This document shows positions 43,397 through 53,629 of a DNA stretch of 64,000 nucleotides, piece after piece. Below the pieces are notes generated by a model. That model ran no database searches, was not told where the DNA came from, and worked only from the letters and a program-made list of their open reading frames with translations. The stretch comes from DATMER01 sp034667225 (GTDB taxonomy: Bacteria > Acidobacteriota > Thermoanaerobaculia > Multivoradales > UBA5704). The stretch is from assembly GCA_034667225.1 (NCBI GenBank), contig JAXDKG010000050.1, forward strand, positions 62,001-126,000. The letters run 5' to 3'. The position numbers and the translations under genes are program-made. Positions within the stretch are counted from its first letter, which is position 1. Every line of letters begins with the position of its first letter.

Positions 43397-43462
43397 GGCT
43401 GGCGGAACAAAAAGAGGGGGGCTTGGATTCCCAGCAGTTGATCCCATCCCCCCTCTCCCCAT

Positions 43463-43492
43463 CCCTCTCCCCCGCCTGCGCGGGGGAGAGGG
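43463..43492. repeat. 13-bp perfect hairpin between nrdJ and tlpA-like gene
   Basis: CCCTCTCCCCCGC pairs with its full complement around loop CTGC, 20 bp beyond the nrdJ stop. It may end the nrdJ transcript, but no U-tract follows, and the sequence is of a kind seen as dispersed repeats. Confidence 0.65.
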
Positions 43493-43511
43493 GGCCGATC
43501 AATGGAGCCTC

Positions 43512-46301
<2,790 letters not shown>

Positions 46302-46364
46302 CTGCGTGTCCTCCTGGAAAAGTCTTTGGGCTTCCTTGCGGCAACGACTTCAAGAAGCTTAAGA

Positions 46365-46380
46365 CCACTAGATGTTGTGG
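46365..46380. promoter_or_regulatory. NrdR-box candidate
   Basis: CCACTAGATGTTGTGG, an imperfect palindrome close to the 16-bp NrdR pattern (ACAC..AT..GTGT). It lies 64 bp before the nrdJ start. NrdR sites usually come in pairs about 31 bp apart; a second was not seen. Confidence 0.4.
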
Positions 46381-46417
46381 TCAAGCCCCCCGTCAACCCC
46401 AGAGCTAGGAGGAAAAG

Positions 46418-46450
46418 CGGTGAAAAACCGGTGAAAAACCCGTGGAAAAA
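46418..46450. repeat. Three tandem 11-bp repeats
   Basis: CGGTGAAAAAC (46418), CGGTGAAAAAC (46429) and CCGTGGAAAAA (46440) in tandem. The motif GTGGAAAAAT recurs at 46526. Likely a regulator operator; the regulator is unknown. Confidence 0.55.
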
Positions 46451-46550
46451 TCTCGTTCCGGAAGCCGCTCCACGGGAGGAGCGGGGAAGATCTTACAGAA
46501 TCGGAACGGCCGTCTCCCGTTACTTGTGGAAAAATAGCATCACCTTTTTT

Positions 46551-46567
46551 TGGCACGGCTCGTGCTA
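46551..46567 (+). promoter_or_regulatory. Sigma54-type promoter candidate before gap
   Basis: TGGCACG-GCTC-GTGCTA: the GG and GC dinucleotides are separated by exactly 10 bp, as at -24/-12 promoters. It faces the GAPDH gene, about 80 nt upstream of its ATG. Confidence 0.5.
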
Positions 46568-46644
46568 ATCTCCACGCCGTCCAACTGCTGCGTTTCACCC
46601 GAGCGGCCAGAAAAGACCCAACTTTTTCCTTCGAGAGGGCACGC

Positions 46645-47712
46645 ATGAAGAGGATTGTCCATATCGTGGGCACGGGCACGATCGGAGAGCCGCTGATCGG
46701 CCTTTTCACCGACTTCCGGGACCGGATGGGGATCGACGAGGTCACCTTCCACAAGCGGACGCCGCTGGCCTCCGACAAGTCCCGCCTGAGGCATCTGATG
46801 GAGCGCGGCGCCAAGCTCGCCGTGGACGAGGACGTCCGGGGGCAGTTCGAGAAGCTCGGCCATGAGCCCAGCTACGATGCCCGGGAGGCGCTGGAGCGCG
46901 CCACCGTGGTCCTCGACTGCACTCCGGCCGGCAACGAGAACAAGGAGAAGCTCTACGAGGGGATCAGCGGGCCCAAAGGCTTCCTCGCCCAGGGCAGCGA
47001 GTTCGGCTTCGGCAAGCCCTTCGCCCGCGGCATCAACGACGAGACCCTGATCCCGGGAGAGGACCGCTTCCTCCAGATCGTCTCCTGCAACACCCACAAC
47101 ATCACGACCCTGATCAAGACGGTCTGCGACGACGGCAACGACAAGGAGTACTGCCTGGACAAGGGGACCTTCGTCTGCATGCGGCGGGCGAACGACGTGT
47201 CCGCGTCCAGCAGCTTCGTGCCCGCCCCGAACGTGGGCAAGCACGACGACCCGGATTTCGGCACCCATCACGCCCGGGACGCCCACCACCTCTTCGAGAC
47301 GCTGAACAAGGACTTGAACCTGTTCTCCAGCGCGGTCAAGCTGAACACCCAGTACATGCACTCGATCTGGTTCAATCTGGGCCTGAACCGGGACACGACC
47401 ATCGAGGAGGTCAAGCAGCGGCTCAGGGACAACCCGCGGGTGGCGGTCACGGACAAGCGCGACGCCAACCTGATCTTCAGCTTCGGCCGCGACCACGGCT
47501 ACTACGGGCGCATTCTTTCTCAGGCCGTGGTGGTGCTGCCCACCGTAGCCGTGCGGCGCAAGCGTGAGGTCTACGGTTTCTGCTTCACTCCCCAGGACGG
47601 CAACTCGCTGCTGTCCTCGGTCGCCGCCACCCTGTGGCTGATCGACCCGGACTGGGAGAGCGTGCAGAACCGCCTGGCCCCGATCCGCCGCTGGATCTAC
47701 CGGGAGATCTGA
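46645..47712 (+). CDS. Type II (archaeal-type) glyceraldehyde-3-phosphate dehydrogenase-like protein
   Basis: A 355-residue NAD(P)-binding dehydrogenase. The N-terminus is a Rossmann fold with G-T-G-T-I-G-E-P. The catalytic segment reads V-S-C-N-T-H-N with Cys148, where archaeal GAPDH has S-C-N-T-T-G. H-H-A-R-D-A-H-H and M-H-S-I-W-F-N match the archaeal C-terminal domain rather than ordinary bacterial Gap. It may run glycolysis or gluconeogenesis, but the substrate is unproven. It has a sigma54-like promoter and no clear Shine-Dalgarno. Confidence 0.78.
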   Translation: MKRIVHIVGTGTIGEPLIGLFTDFRDRMGIDEVTFHKRTPLASDKSRLRHLMERGAKLAVDEDVRGQFEKLGHEPSYDAREALERATVVLDCTPAGNENKEKLYEGISGPKGFLAQGSEFGFGKPFARGINDETLIPGEDRFLQIVSCNTHNITTLIKTVCDDGNDKEYCLDKGTFVCMRRANDVSASSSFVPAPNVGKHDDPDFGTHHARDAHHLFETLNKDLNLFSSAVKLNTQYMHSIWFNLGLNRDTTIEEVKQRLRDNPRVAVTDKRDANLIFSFGRDHGYYGRILSQAVVVLPTVAVRRKREVYGFCFTPQDGNSLLSSVAATLWLIDPDWESVQNRLAPIRRWIYREI

Positions 47713-47713
47713 T

Positions 47714-47769
47714 GTAGGGGCACCCCTCGTGGGTGCCCTCCGGAGGGCAGCCACAAGAGCCGCCCCTAC
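47714..47769. repeat. 56-bp REP-like element, copy 1
   Basis: Bounded by GTAGGGGC and GCCCCTAC, starting 2 bp after the GAPDH stop. It is nearly identical to the copy at 62667-62722 (52 of 56 positions), and part of the differences are compensatory in the inner stem. Confidence 0.85.
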
Positions 47770-47772
47770 AAT
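47767..47772 (+). promoter_or_regulatory. -10 hexamer TACAAT before the RNase Z-like gene
   Basis: TACAAT ends 7 nt before the ATG at 47780. Its first three bases belong to the end of the REP-like element. Confidence 0.45.
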
Positions 47773-47779
47773 CTCACTC

Positions 47780-48622
47780 ATGTCTCTCATCCGGCCCGTC
47801 GAGCTGCGCTTCGGAGACCTGCGGATCGAGGGCTGGTCGCGCGCCGGGGACGAGTCCTGGTTCCGCATCCATCCACCGGGGCTGGCTCTCGACGTGGGGA
47901 GAGGAGCCTTGCAGCTCGCGGGCGCCGCGGACGTGTTCATCAGCCACGGGCATCTGGACCACGCGCTCGGGCTGCCCTACGTGCTCTCGCAGCGCTCGCT
48001 CCACCGGCTGGTCCATACCCGGGTCTTCTGCCCGGCCGAGATCGCCGAGCCGCTGGGCCTCCTCGTCGCGTCGGCCGAGCGCCTGGAGAACGCCCATTAC
48101 CTCTACGATCTCCATCCGCTCTCGCCGGGCGACCGGGTGGCCGTCGGCAGGGACCTGGTCATCGAGGCTTTTGCCGTGGACCATGTGGTGCCGACGCTCG
48201 GTTTTCATCTCTGGCGGACAAAGCGGCGGCTGGCCGCCGCCTACGCGGGCCTGTCCGGGGCCGAGCTGGTCGAGCTGCGCGGGCGCGGGATCGAGACTTC
48301 GGATGCGGTGGAGGAGCTCTGGCTCTCCTACTGCGCCGACACCGGCCCGGGGGTGTTCGACCGCGAGCCCCGGCTGTTCGGTGCCCGGGTGCTGATGATG
48401 GAGTGCACATTCCTCGGCGACGAGCACCGGGACAAGGGGGAGCGCTTCAAGCACCTGCACATCGAAGATATCGCTCGGAGGTCCGGGGAGATGCGGAATC
48501 AGGCCCTGGTCCTGCATCACCTTTCGCGTCGCCACAAGGTGGCCGAGCTCCGGGCCGAGGTCGAGCGCCGGATGCCGGAGCTGGCGCCGCGCATCCACTT
48601 TCTAGTAGAAGGGGAGGCATGA
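47780..48622 (+). CDS. RNase Z-like metallo-beta-lactamase-fold protein
   Basis: A 280-residue MBL-fold protein with the metal motif S-H-G-H-L-D-H-A-L-G-L and the later D-H-V-V-P-T-L-G-F and Y-C-A-D-T-G-P-G-V-F segments characteristic of ribonuclease Z relatives. L-H-H-L-S-R-R-H near the end supplies the last histidine. RNase Z matures tRNA 3' ends; this member could also act on another phosphodiester. It is joined to the RlmD-like gene by an ATGA overlap. Confidence 0.82.
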   Translation: MSLIRPVELRFGDLRIEGWSRAGDESWFRIHPPGLALDVGRGALQLAGAADVFISHGHLDHALGLPYVLSQRSLHRLVHTRVFCPAEIAEPLGLLVASAERLENAHYLYDLHPLSPGDRVAVGRDLVIEAFAVDHVVPTLGFHLWRTKRRLAAAYAGLSGAELVELRGRGIETSDAVEELWLSYCADTGPGVFDREPRLFGARVLMMECTFLGDEHRDKGERFKHLHIEDIARRSGEMRNQALVLHHLSRRHKVAELRAEVERRMPELAPRIHFLVEGEA

Positions 48623-50103
48623 GGACGAGAGACAGTCAGGGCGGACGGGGGCAAGGTCCCCGCAGGCCCGGAAAAGACGGCCGGCCGCAGCAGGGCCGCC
48701 CCAAGGGCGCGCGCCCAGGAGGAGGCCCAAAAGGAGAGAGAGCCAGGACTCTCTCTCCCGCGCAGCGCAGCTCGGGTCCGCCCACTTGGTGGAACATGCC
48801 GGCCGTTCCTGATACCGACCCGGACGTTCCGACGCCGGTCCTGCCCGCCATATCGCCTGCGAGAACGCCCGCGCCTCCCCGTCCTCAACCCGCGCCGCAT
48901 GTTCCCCCTCCGGGCGCCCGCCTGGCCGGGGTCCAGGAGCTGGAGGTCCGGGTCGAGAAGCTGGTCGCGGGCGGCGAGGGGCTGGCCCGCTGGGAAGGCG
49001 TGCCCATATTCGTCCCCCGCTCCGCGCCCGGCGACCTCCTGAAGGTCAAGATCGTGGAGCGCCGCCCCGACTACGGCCGCGGCGAGATCGTGGAGATCCT
49101 GGAGGCGGGTCCGGCGCGCCGACCCGACCCCTACCCCGAGCTGAGCCCGACCGGCATCTGCGACCTGCAGCACATCCGCGACGAGGTGCAGCCGCTCCTC
49201 AAGGCCGCGGCCGTTCGCGAGACCCTGGAGCGCCTGGGAGGGATCAAGGTCGATACCGAGAACACCCACCTGATAGCGGGCGCCCCCTGGGGCTACCGCC
49301 TCCGCACCCAGCTCCACACGGACGTGGACCCGATGACCAACGGCGTCCGTATCGGCTATTACGCCCGCGGCACCAAGAACCTCGTCCCGGTCGACCGCTG
49401 CCCTCTTCTGGTCCCCGACCTGGAGGCTTTCCTGCCCGAGCTGAGGGACCAACTGACCGCCGGCAGCCCGACGCGGCTCGACGTGGCCTCGGGAGATGAC
49501 GGCGGGGTCACGGTCTCGCCGACCCTCCCCGGGCTGCCGCACGGAGAGGTGACTCTCCAGGTGGGGGACCTCAACTACGCCTACGACGCGCGCACCTTCT
49601 TCCAGGGGCACCGCGGCCTGCTCGAGCGGCTCGTCGAGACGGTGGTGGGCGAGTGGGAGGGCGACACGGCATTTGACCTCTACGGCGGCGTCGGCCTGTT
49701 CGCCCTGGCGCTGGCCCGGCGCTACCGCAAGGTGGTGACGGTCGAGGGGGACACGCAGTCGGCCCGTTACGCCCGGATGAATGCGCGGCGCAACAAGCTG
49801 ACCAACGTCGAGGTGGTGGCCCGTGCCGTGGAGACCTGGATTCCAGATCTCCCGGAGGGCGTGGACCGGGTCGTGGTTGATCCACCGCGGGGGGGGCTGT
49901 CACCCAAGGTGCCGCGGATCCTCCTGGAGCGGCGGCCCAAGCGGTTGACCTATCTCTCCTGCCATCCCGCCACCCTGGCGAGGGACCTTCGCCTCCTCAA
50001 AGAGGCCTACCGCATCGAGAGCATCGCGCTGATCGACCTCTTCCCGCAGACCGGGCACATGGAGGCGCTGGTGCAGATGGCGCTGGAGCCTCTGGAGCCG
50101 TAA
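48619..50103 (+). CDS. RlmD/TrmA-family RNA uracil-C5 methyltransferase
   Basis: A 494-residue SAM-dependent RNA methyltransferase. An N-terminal basic, proline-rich extension of about 95 residues leads into a TRAM domain (V-E-K-L-V-A-G-G-E-G-L). The methyltransferase core has Y-G-G-V-G-L-F-A-L, D-P-P-R-G-G-L and the catalytic cysteine in L-S-C-H-P-A-T-L-A-R-D-L. The iron-sulfur cysteines of RlmD are mostly missing (S-P-T-G-I-C-D-L-Q-H keeps one), so it may be a cluster-free form. ATG 48619 overlaps the upstream stop. Confidence 0.85.
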   Translation: MRTRDSQGGRGQGPRRPGKDGRPQQGRPKGARPGGGPKGERARTLSPAQRSSGPPTWWNMPAVPDTDPDVPTPVLPAISPARTPAPPRPQPAPHVPPPGARLAGVQELEVRVEKLVAGGEGLARWEGVPIFVPRSAPGDLLKVKIVERRPDYGRGEIVEILEAGPARRPDPYPELSPTGICDLQHIRDEVQPLLKAAAVRETLERLGGIKVDTENTHLIAGAPWGYRLRTQLHTDVDPMTNGVRIGYYARGTKNLVPVDRCPLLVPDLEAFLPELRDQLTAGSPTRLDVASGDDGGVTVSPTLPGLPHGEVTLQVGDLNYAYDARTFFQGHRGLLERLVETVVGEWEGDTAFDLYGGVGLFALALARRYRKVVTVEGDTQSARYARMNARRNKLTNVEVVARAVETWIPDLPEGVDRVVVDPPRGGLSPKVPRILLERRPKRLTYLSCHPATLARDLRLLKEAYRIESIALIDLFPQTGHMEALVQMALEPLEP

Positions 50104-50327
50104 CCGCTAGGCTTCGCGCCACGATCGCTTGGCCTGAAGCGATGATCGCCTGACTTCGCGCCGCGGTCGCTTGATCCCAAGCCACGATGGCTTGGTCTGA
50201 AGCCATGATGGCTTGATCTGAAGCCACGATGACCAGGCCTGAAGCGGTGGCCGCTCGGTCCCAAGCCACGATCGCCAAGCCTGAAGCCATGACCGCTCGG
50301 CTTTGAGCGGTGTCCGCCGGGCTTTCA
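50097..50327. repeat. Degenerate 21-bp lattice array after the RlmD-like gene
   Basis: Eleven consecutive 21-bp units begin with GCC or GCG at 50097, 50118, 50139, 50160 and so on to 50307, with no indel. The consensus is about GCCACGAT-GCTTGG-CTGAA. The first unit includes the last codon and stop of the methyltransferase gene. Confidence 0.88.
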
Positions 50328-50398
50328 GCAAGGCTGGCTGAATTGGTAGCGAGGGCTCCCCGTGTGAGAAGATCGCCCCGACTTTTTCAGAAGATCTC
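50104..50398. other. Intergenic region 5' of truncated SulP
   Basis: Almost entirely occupied by the 21-bp array; the last 70 bp hold no recognised signal. Confidence 0.6.
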
Positions 50399-50782
50399 AT
50401 GCCACGCCGCTACGAGGCTCTGCTCGAGCCCACGACTCTGCCTGTCCGCCTTGCCGTCGCTCTCCGCACTGCCCTGCGCCGGGGGTATGGCCGCGAAGAC
50501 CTGCGCGCCGATCTGCTGGCCGGCATCGTCGTGGGGATCGTGGCTCTTCCTCTTTCCATGGCCCTCGCGGTGGCCTCGGGAGTGGCTCCGCAGCACGGCC
50601 TCTATACGGCGATCATCGCCGGCTTGGTGATTGCGGCCCTGGGAGGGTCCAACGTCCAGGTCTCGGGTCCGACCGCGGCGTTCGTGGTCCTCCTCGCGAT
50701 CGCCGTCTACAGCTCCATGGAGCGGGCGGTGGCCGCGGCGCTGGAGCGGTCGGGGTCCTTGGAGGTGCAAACGAGTGGGTAG
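50399..50782 (+). pseudogene. Truncated SulP family anion transporter (N-terminal fragment)
   Basis: The 127-codon frame matches only the first quarter of SulP sulfate or bicarbonate transporters: R-A-D-L-L-A-G-I-V-V-G-I-V-A-L-P, then G-V-A-P-Q-H-G-L-Y-T and G-P-T-A-A-F-V-V-L-L. After residue 105 it loses homology and runs into a 42-bp repeat array that supplies the stop. Full-length proteins have 500 or more residues and a STAS domain. The fragment lies between two lattice arrays, so array growth or a deletion between them may have removed the rest. Confidence 0.82.
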
Positions 50783-50915
50783 ACCCCTCTACGCATTCGT
50801 TTGAGGTCGCCAACCAGTGGATAGACTCCTTTACCCGCTCGTTCGAGGCCGCTACCCAGTGGGTACACCCCTCTACCTACTCGTTGGAGATTGCTACCCA
50901 CTCGTTTCCCGTTGC
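50775..50915. repeat. Degenerate 42-bp (2 x 21) lattice array
   Basis: Units starting GTGGGTA or GTGGATA begin at 50775, 50817 and 50859, exactly 42 bp apart. The half-units (CTCGTT cores at 50796, 50838, 50880 and 50901) are 21 bp apart from their partners. The unit junction TACCCA-G-TGGGTA is palindromic. It directly follows and closes the SulP fragment. Confidence 0.88.
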
Positions 50916-51002
50916 AAGGATGGATTTCACCTCCTGAGGCGACAGGAGGGCTTGCACAGACTGGGTCGGGGCGCCTAAGATATGTTTTGACGCGAGTCGC
51001 TC

Positions 51003-51293
51003 ATGCGAACACAAGCTCAAAAGAAATCCCCGCACCCGCCCGAAATCCCTGAGACCGACGCGGTGGCGAGCGAGCGTGCGGAGCTCCTGACCCGCAAGCA
51101 CGGAGGGCAGAGGCTCTCCCGGACCGAGCAGGAGCGTCTCGCCTTCCTGACCTCCAGGCTAGAGCACCTCCTCCCGCCGGTCTCCATGGAAGAGCTTGAG
51201 ACCCTCCTGCAAATGGCGGAAGAGGCGGAGCGCATCCGCGAGCAGGCCCGGGATCGGCGGCGGCGGTTAGGGTTGAGCCAGCCGCCGGGATGA
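51003..51293 (+). CDS. Small charged protein coupled to HNH gene
   Basis: A 96-residue soluble helical protein, rich in Glu, Arg and Leu (E-E-L-E-T-L-L-Q-M-A-E-E-A-E-R). No known domain is recognised. Its stop overlaps the HNH gene start (ATGA), so the two are probably made together. It may be a partner, inhibitor or DNA-binding subunit of the nuclease; that is inference from position only. Confidence 0.6.
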   Translation: MRTQAQKKSPHPPEIPETDAVASERAELLTRKHGGQRLSRTEQERLAFLTSRLEHLLPPVSMEELETLLQMAEEAERIREQARDRRRRLGLSQPPG

Positions 51294-51925
51294 GCGATCC
51301 CTTCGACGCGCTGCTTTTCCCAAGAAAGCGGCATCTGCGGGGGCCCGACCCGGGTCCCTTTTCCTACCCGCAAGCCTACAAGGCCCACCTTCGGGGGGAG
51401 TTCCTCTCGAAGTGCGTCTACTGCCGTGTTCCGGACGGGCTCAAGGGATACGAAGGCTTCGGCGTCGACCATTATCTCCCCGCGTCGAGGTTCCCCGCTC
51501 TTGCCGTCGCCTGGTCCAACCTCTTCTATGCGTGCAATGTCTGTAACACGTGGAAGAGCGATTGCCTCTCCACACCCGAACGGTTCCTTCCCAACCCCTG
51601 TGAACATCGGATGGCGGACCATCTCCAATACCGCGGCGCGGAGGTAGAGACCTTCACGGCGCACGGAGAGTGGCTGGCCGACCTGCTGCATTTGGACGAG
51701 CGCCGGAGGCTTCGGGAGTTCATCCTGTCCGCCTTGGGTAGATTCTTGAGAGCCCGGATTGAGCTTCTCGGCGACCTCGTCGCTCTGGAAGACCGGATCG
51801 AGATCGTGCGGAGTGCCGAGGAACGTAGCTTCCTGGAAATAGCAATCCAGGAGACCGGACAGGAACTCGAGCGGGTGGACCGCCAGATCGAGCTCCTGAC
51901 CGGAGAGCCCCTCTTCAGCGGTTGA
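51290..51925 (+). CDS. HNH endonuclease family protein
   Basis: A 211-residue protein with a treble-clef HNH core. C-V-Y-C (about 42-45) and C-N-V-C (about 84-87) make the zinc site, and F-G-V-D-H-Y-L-P-A-S contains the D-H catalytic pair. A helical C-terminal domain follows. The arrangement resembles HNH subunits such as PtuB of Septu systems, but no PtuA-type ATPase is adjacent. It is paired with the small ORF upstream and overlaps the convergent aldo/keto reductase by 11 bp. Confidence 0.78.
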   Translation: MSDPFDALLFPRKRHLRGPDPGPFSYPQAYKAHLRGEFLSKCVYCRVPDGLKGYEGFGVDHYLPASRFPALAVAWSNLFYACNVCNTWKSDCLSTPERFLPNPCEHRMADHLQYRGAEVETFTAHGEWLADLLHLDERRRLREFILSALGRFLRARIELLGDLVALEDRIEIVRSAEERSFLEIAIQETGQELERVDRQIELLTGEPLFSG

Positions 51926-52898
51926 GCGACGCCATCGCTTGGGCCGGGTAGCGCTCGCCCGCCGCCGCTCCCCTGGGGAAGACGGCCTCCAGCCGCGCCA
52001 GATCTTCAGGCGACAGGTGAACATCCAGCGCGCCGACGTTCTCCTCCAGCCTGCGGACGTGCTTCGTGCCCGGGATCGGCACGATGTCCTCACCCTGGGC
52101 CAGCAGCCAGGCGAGGGCGAGCTGGGCGGGAGTGCAGCCCTTCTCGGCAGCGAGGGCCTGGACGGCTTCGACCAGCTCCAGGTTCTTCTGGAAGTTCTCC
52201 CCCTGGAAGCGCGGGCTCATGCGGCGGAAGTCGTCGGGCGCGAAGTCGTCCGGGGTCTTGAACTGGCCGGTGAGGAAGCCGCGGCCGAGTGGGCTGTAGG
52301 CCACGAAGCCGATGCCGAGCTCGCGGCAGGCGGCGAGCACGCCATCCTCGGGGTCGCGGGACCACAGGCTGTACTCGGTCTGGAGCGCGGTGATCTGGTG
52401 GACGGCATTGGCCCGGCGCAGGGTCTCCGGCGCGGCCTCGGACAATCCGATCGCCCGCACCTTCCCCTCCCGCACGAGCCCGCCCATGGCGCCGACCGTG
52501 TCCTCGATGGGCACCTCGGGATCGACGCGATGAAGATAGTAGAGGTCGATCGTCTCCACGCCCAGCCGCCTGAGGCTGGCATCGCAGGCCTGGCGCACGT
52601 ATTCGGGCCGGCCGTTGATGCCCCGGATGCCGGGCTGGTTCGGATCGCGCATGACCCCGAACTTGGTGGCGAGCACCACGCGGTCGCGGAGCCCGCGCAG
52701 GGCGCGGCCGACCAGCTCCTCGTTGGTGAAGGGGCCGTACATGTCGGCCGTGTCGAGGAGATTGACGCCCAGCTCCAGGGCGCGGTCAATGGTGGCGAGG
52801 GACTCCCGTTCGTCCCCCTGGCCGTAGAACTCGCTCATGCCCATGCATCCCAGCCCGAGGGCCGAGACTTCGAGGTCTCTCAGCTTGCGGTGCTGCAT
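51915..52898 (-). CDS. Aldo/keto reductase
   Basis: A 327-residue NADPH-dependent reductase. The tetrad is visible: Asp and Tyr in L-L-D-T-A-D-M-Y-G, Lys in L-A-T-K-F-G and His in Y-Y-L-H-R-V-D. The cofactor region near P-I-P-G-T-K-H-V-R-R-L-E-E-N matches the AKR13-like group of stand-alone reductases. AGGAGG lies before the ATG at 52898. Substrate unknown. Confidence 0.93.
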   Translation of the reverse strand: MQHRKLRDLEVSALGLGCMGMSEFYGQGDERESLATIDRALELGVNLLDTADMYGPFTNEELVGRALRGLRDRVVLATKFGVMRDPNQPGIRGINGRPEYVRQACDASLRRLGVETIDLYYLHRVDPEVPIEDTVGAMGGLVREGKVRAIGLSEAAPETLRRANAVHQITALQTEYSLWSRDPEDGVLAACRELGIGFVAYSPLGRGFLTGQFKTPDDFAPDDFRRMSPRFQGENFQKNLELVEAVQALAAEKGCTPAQLALAWLLAQGEDIVPIPGTKHVRRLEENVGALDVHLSPEDLARLEAVFPRGAAAGERYPAQAMASLNR

Positions 52899-52970
52899 CG
52901 CGCGCGTCCTCCTGCTTGAAACCCGGTGCCGGCCCGTCGGGCACCGGGTCACAGCATAGCGCGGGTTCGG

Positions 52971-53384
52971 CTACCAGTAGATCTTGAAGCCGTGGCGCCG
53001 CAACCGGCGCGAGAGGGGGACGTCGAACGTCGCGACCGCGTCAAAATGCCCGAAGGCAGCCGCGGTGGCGATCAGAGCGTCGGGGAAGGAGGGCACCTTT
53101 TCCGGCCAGAGATCGAAGAGCGTGGGCCAGTCCAGCGCGTGTGTGGCTCGCGTGCCGGGCATCCCCAGCAGGTCTCTCAGGATCGCGGCAGCCTCCTCGC
53201 GAGGCATGCGATAGAAGTTCAGCAGCACGTGCATCATCTCGATCAGTGCCACCTGATGGAGGATGATCGCCAGCGTCCCGGCAGCCGCCTGCTCGAAGAG
53301 CGCTTCCGCCTTCTTCTGCTGCTCTGGATCTCGATCTGTCAGGTAGGAAATCAGGACGTTCGTGTCGACGAGGATCTGCCTCAT
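52971..53384 (-). CDS. vapC: PIN-domain toxin VapC-like
   Basis: A 137-residue PIN-domain RNase. The acidic residues are in I-L-V-D-T-N-V-L (D7), L-I-E-M-M-H, F-P-D-A-L-I-A and A-T-F-D-V-P-L. VapC toxins cleave tRNA or rRNA when not held by VapB. The ATG at 53384 overlaps the vapB stop (ATGA), the standard arrangement. Confidence 0.92.
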   Translation of the reverse strand: MRQILVDTNVLISYLTDRDPEQQKKAEALFEQAAAGTLAIILHQVALIEMMHVLLNFYRMPREEAAAILRDLLGMPGTRATHALDWPTLFDLWPEKVPSFPDALIATAAAFGHFDAVATFDVPLSRRLRRHGFKIYW

Positions 53385-53617
53385 CTCCCATCCGTGCCGC
53401 GCAGGGTCCGAGCCTTCTTGACGTCTTCGACTGCAGATCCGGAGCCCACCTTGATCGTCCCCTTGTGCTTGAAGAACTCCGGCCGCTCCGCGGTCACGCG
53501 GACGGTGTTGCCGACAATCTCCCATCTCAGGGCGTCGCTCGGCCCCACGCCCAGCTTCTCTCTGACTTCTGATGGGACGGTTGTCCGATAGTCCTTGGCA
53601 ATGATCGACTTCGTCAT
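53381..53617 (-). CDS. vapB: AbrB/MazE-type antitoxin VapB-like
   Basis: A 78-residue antitoxin with an N-terminal SpoVT-AbrB DNA-binding domain (Y-R-T-T-V-P-S-E-V-R-E-K-L) and a basic toxin-binding tail. It represses its own operon as a complex with VapC. TATAAT ends 6 nt before its ATG, with a GAGG in the gap. Confidence 0.9.
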   Translation of the reverse strand: MTKSIIAKDYRTTVPSEVREKLGVGPSDALRWEIVGNTVRVTAERPEFFKHKGTIKVGSGSAVEDVKKARTLRGTDGR

Positions 53618-53623
53618 GGCCTC

Positions 53624-53629
53624 ATTATA
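53624..53629 (-). promoter_or_regulatory. -10 hexamer TATAAT before vapB
   Basis: Perfect TATAAT ending 6 nt before the vapB ATG. Confidence 0.55.

Larger units (their letters stand above)
46302..46644. other. Divergent promoter region nrdJ / gap
   Basis: 343 bp without a CDS. It has an NrdR-box candidate, three 11-bp direct repeats of CGGTGAAAAAC type, a later copy of GTGGAAAAAT, and a sigma54-type element facing the GAPDH gene. Confidence 0.6.

Noticed and set aside
46302..46644. Cobalamin riboswitch before nrdJ
   Set aside because: I looked for the B12-box core and its conserved helices and saw none.
46540..47940. 466-codon minus-strand frame opposite the GAPDH gene
   Set aside because: Its N-terminal part is translated from the REP-like element and the remainder is a shadow of the GAPDH gene.
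50097..50915. CRISPR array
   Set aside because: No invariant repeat with unique spacers; every unit is diverged, and no cas genes are near.
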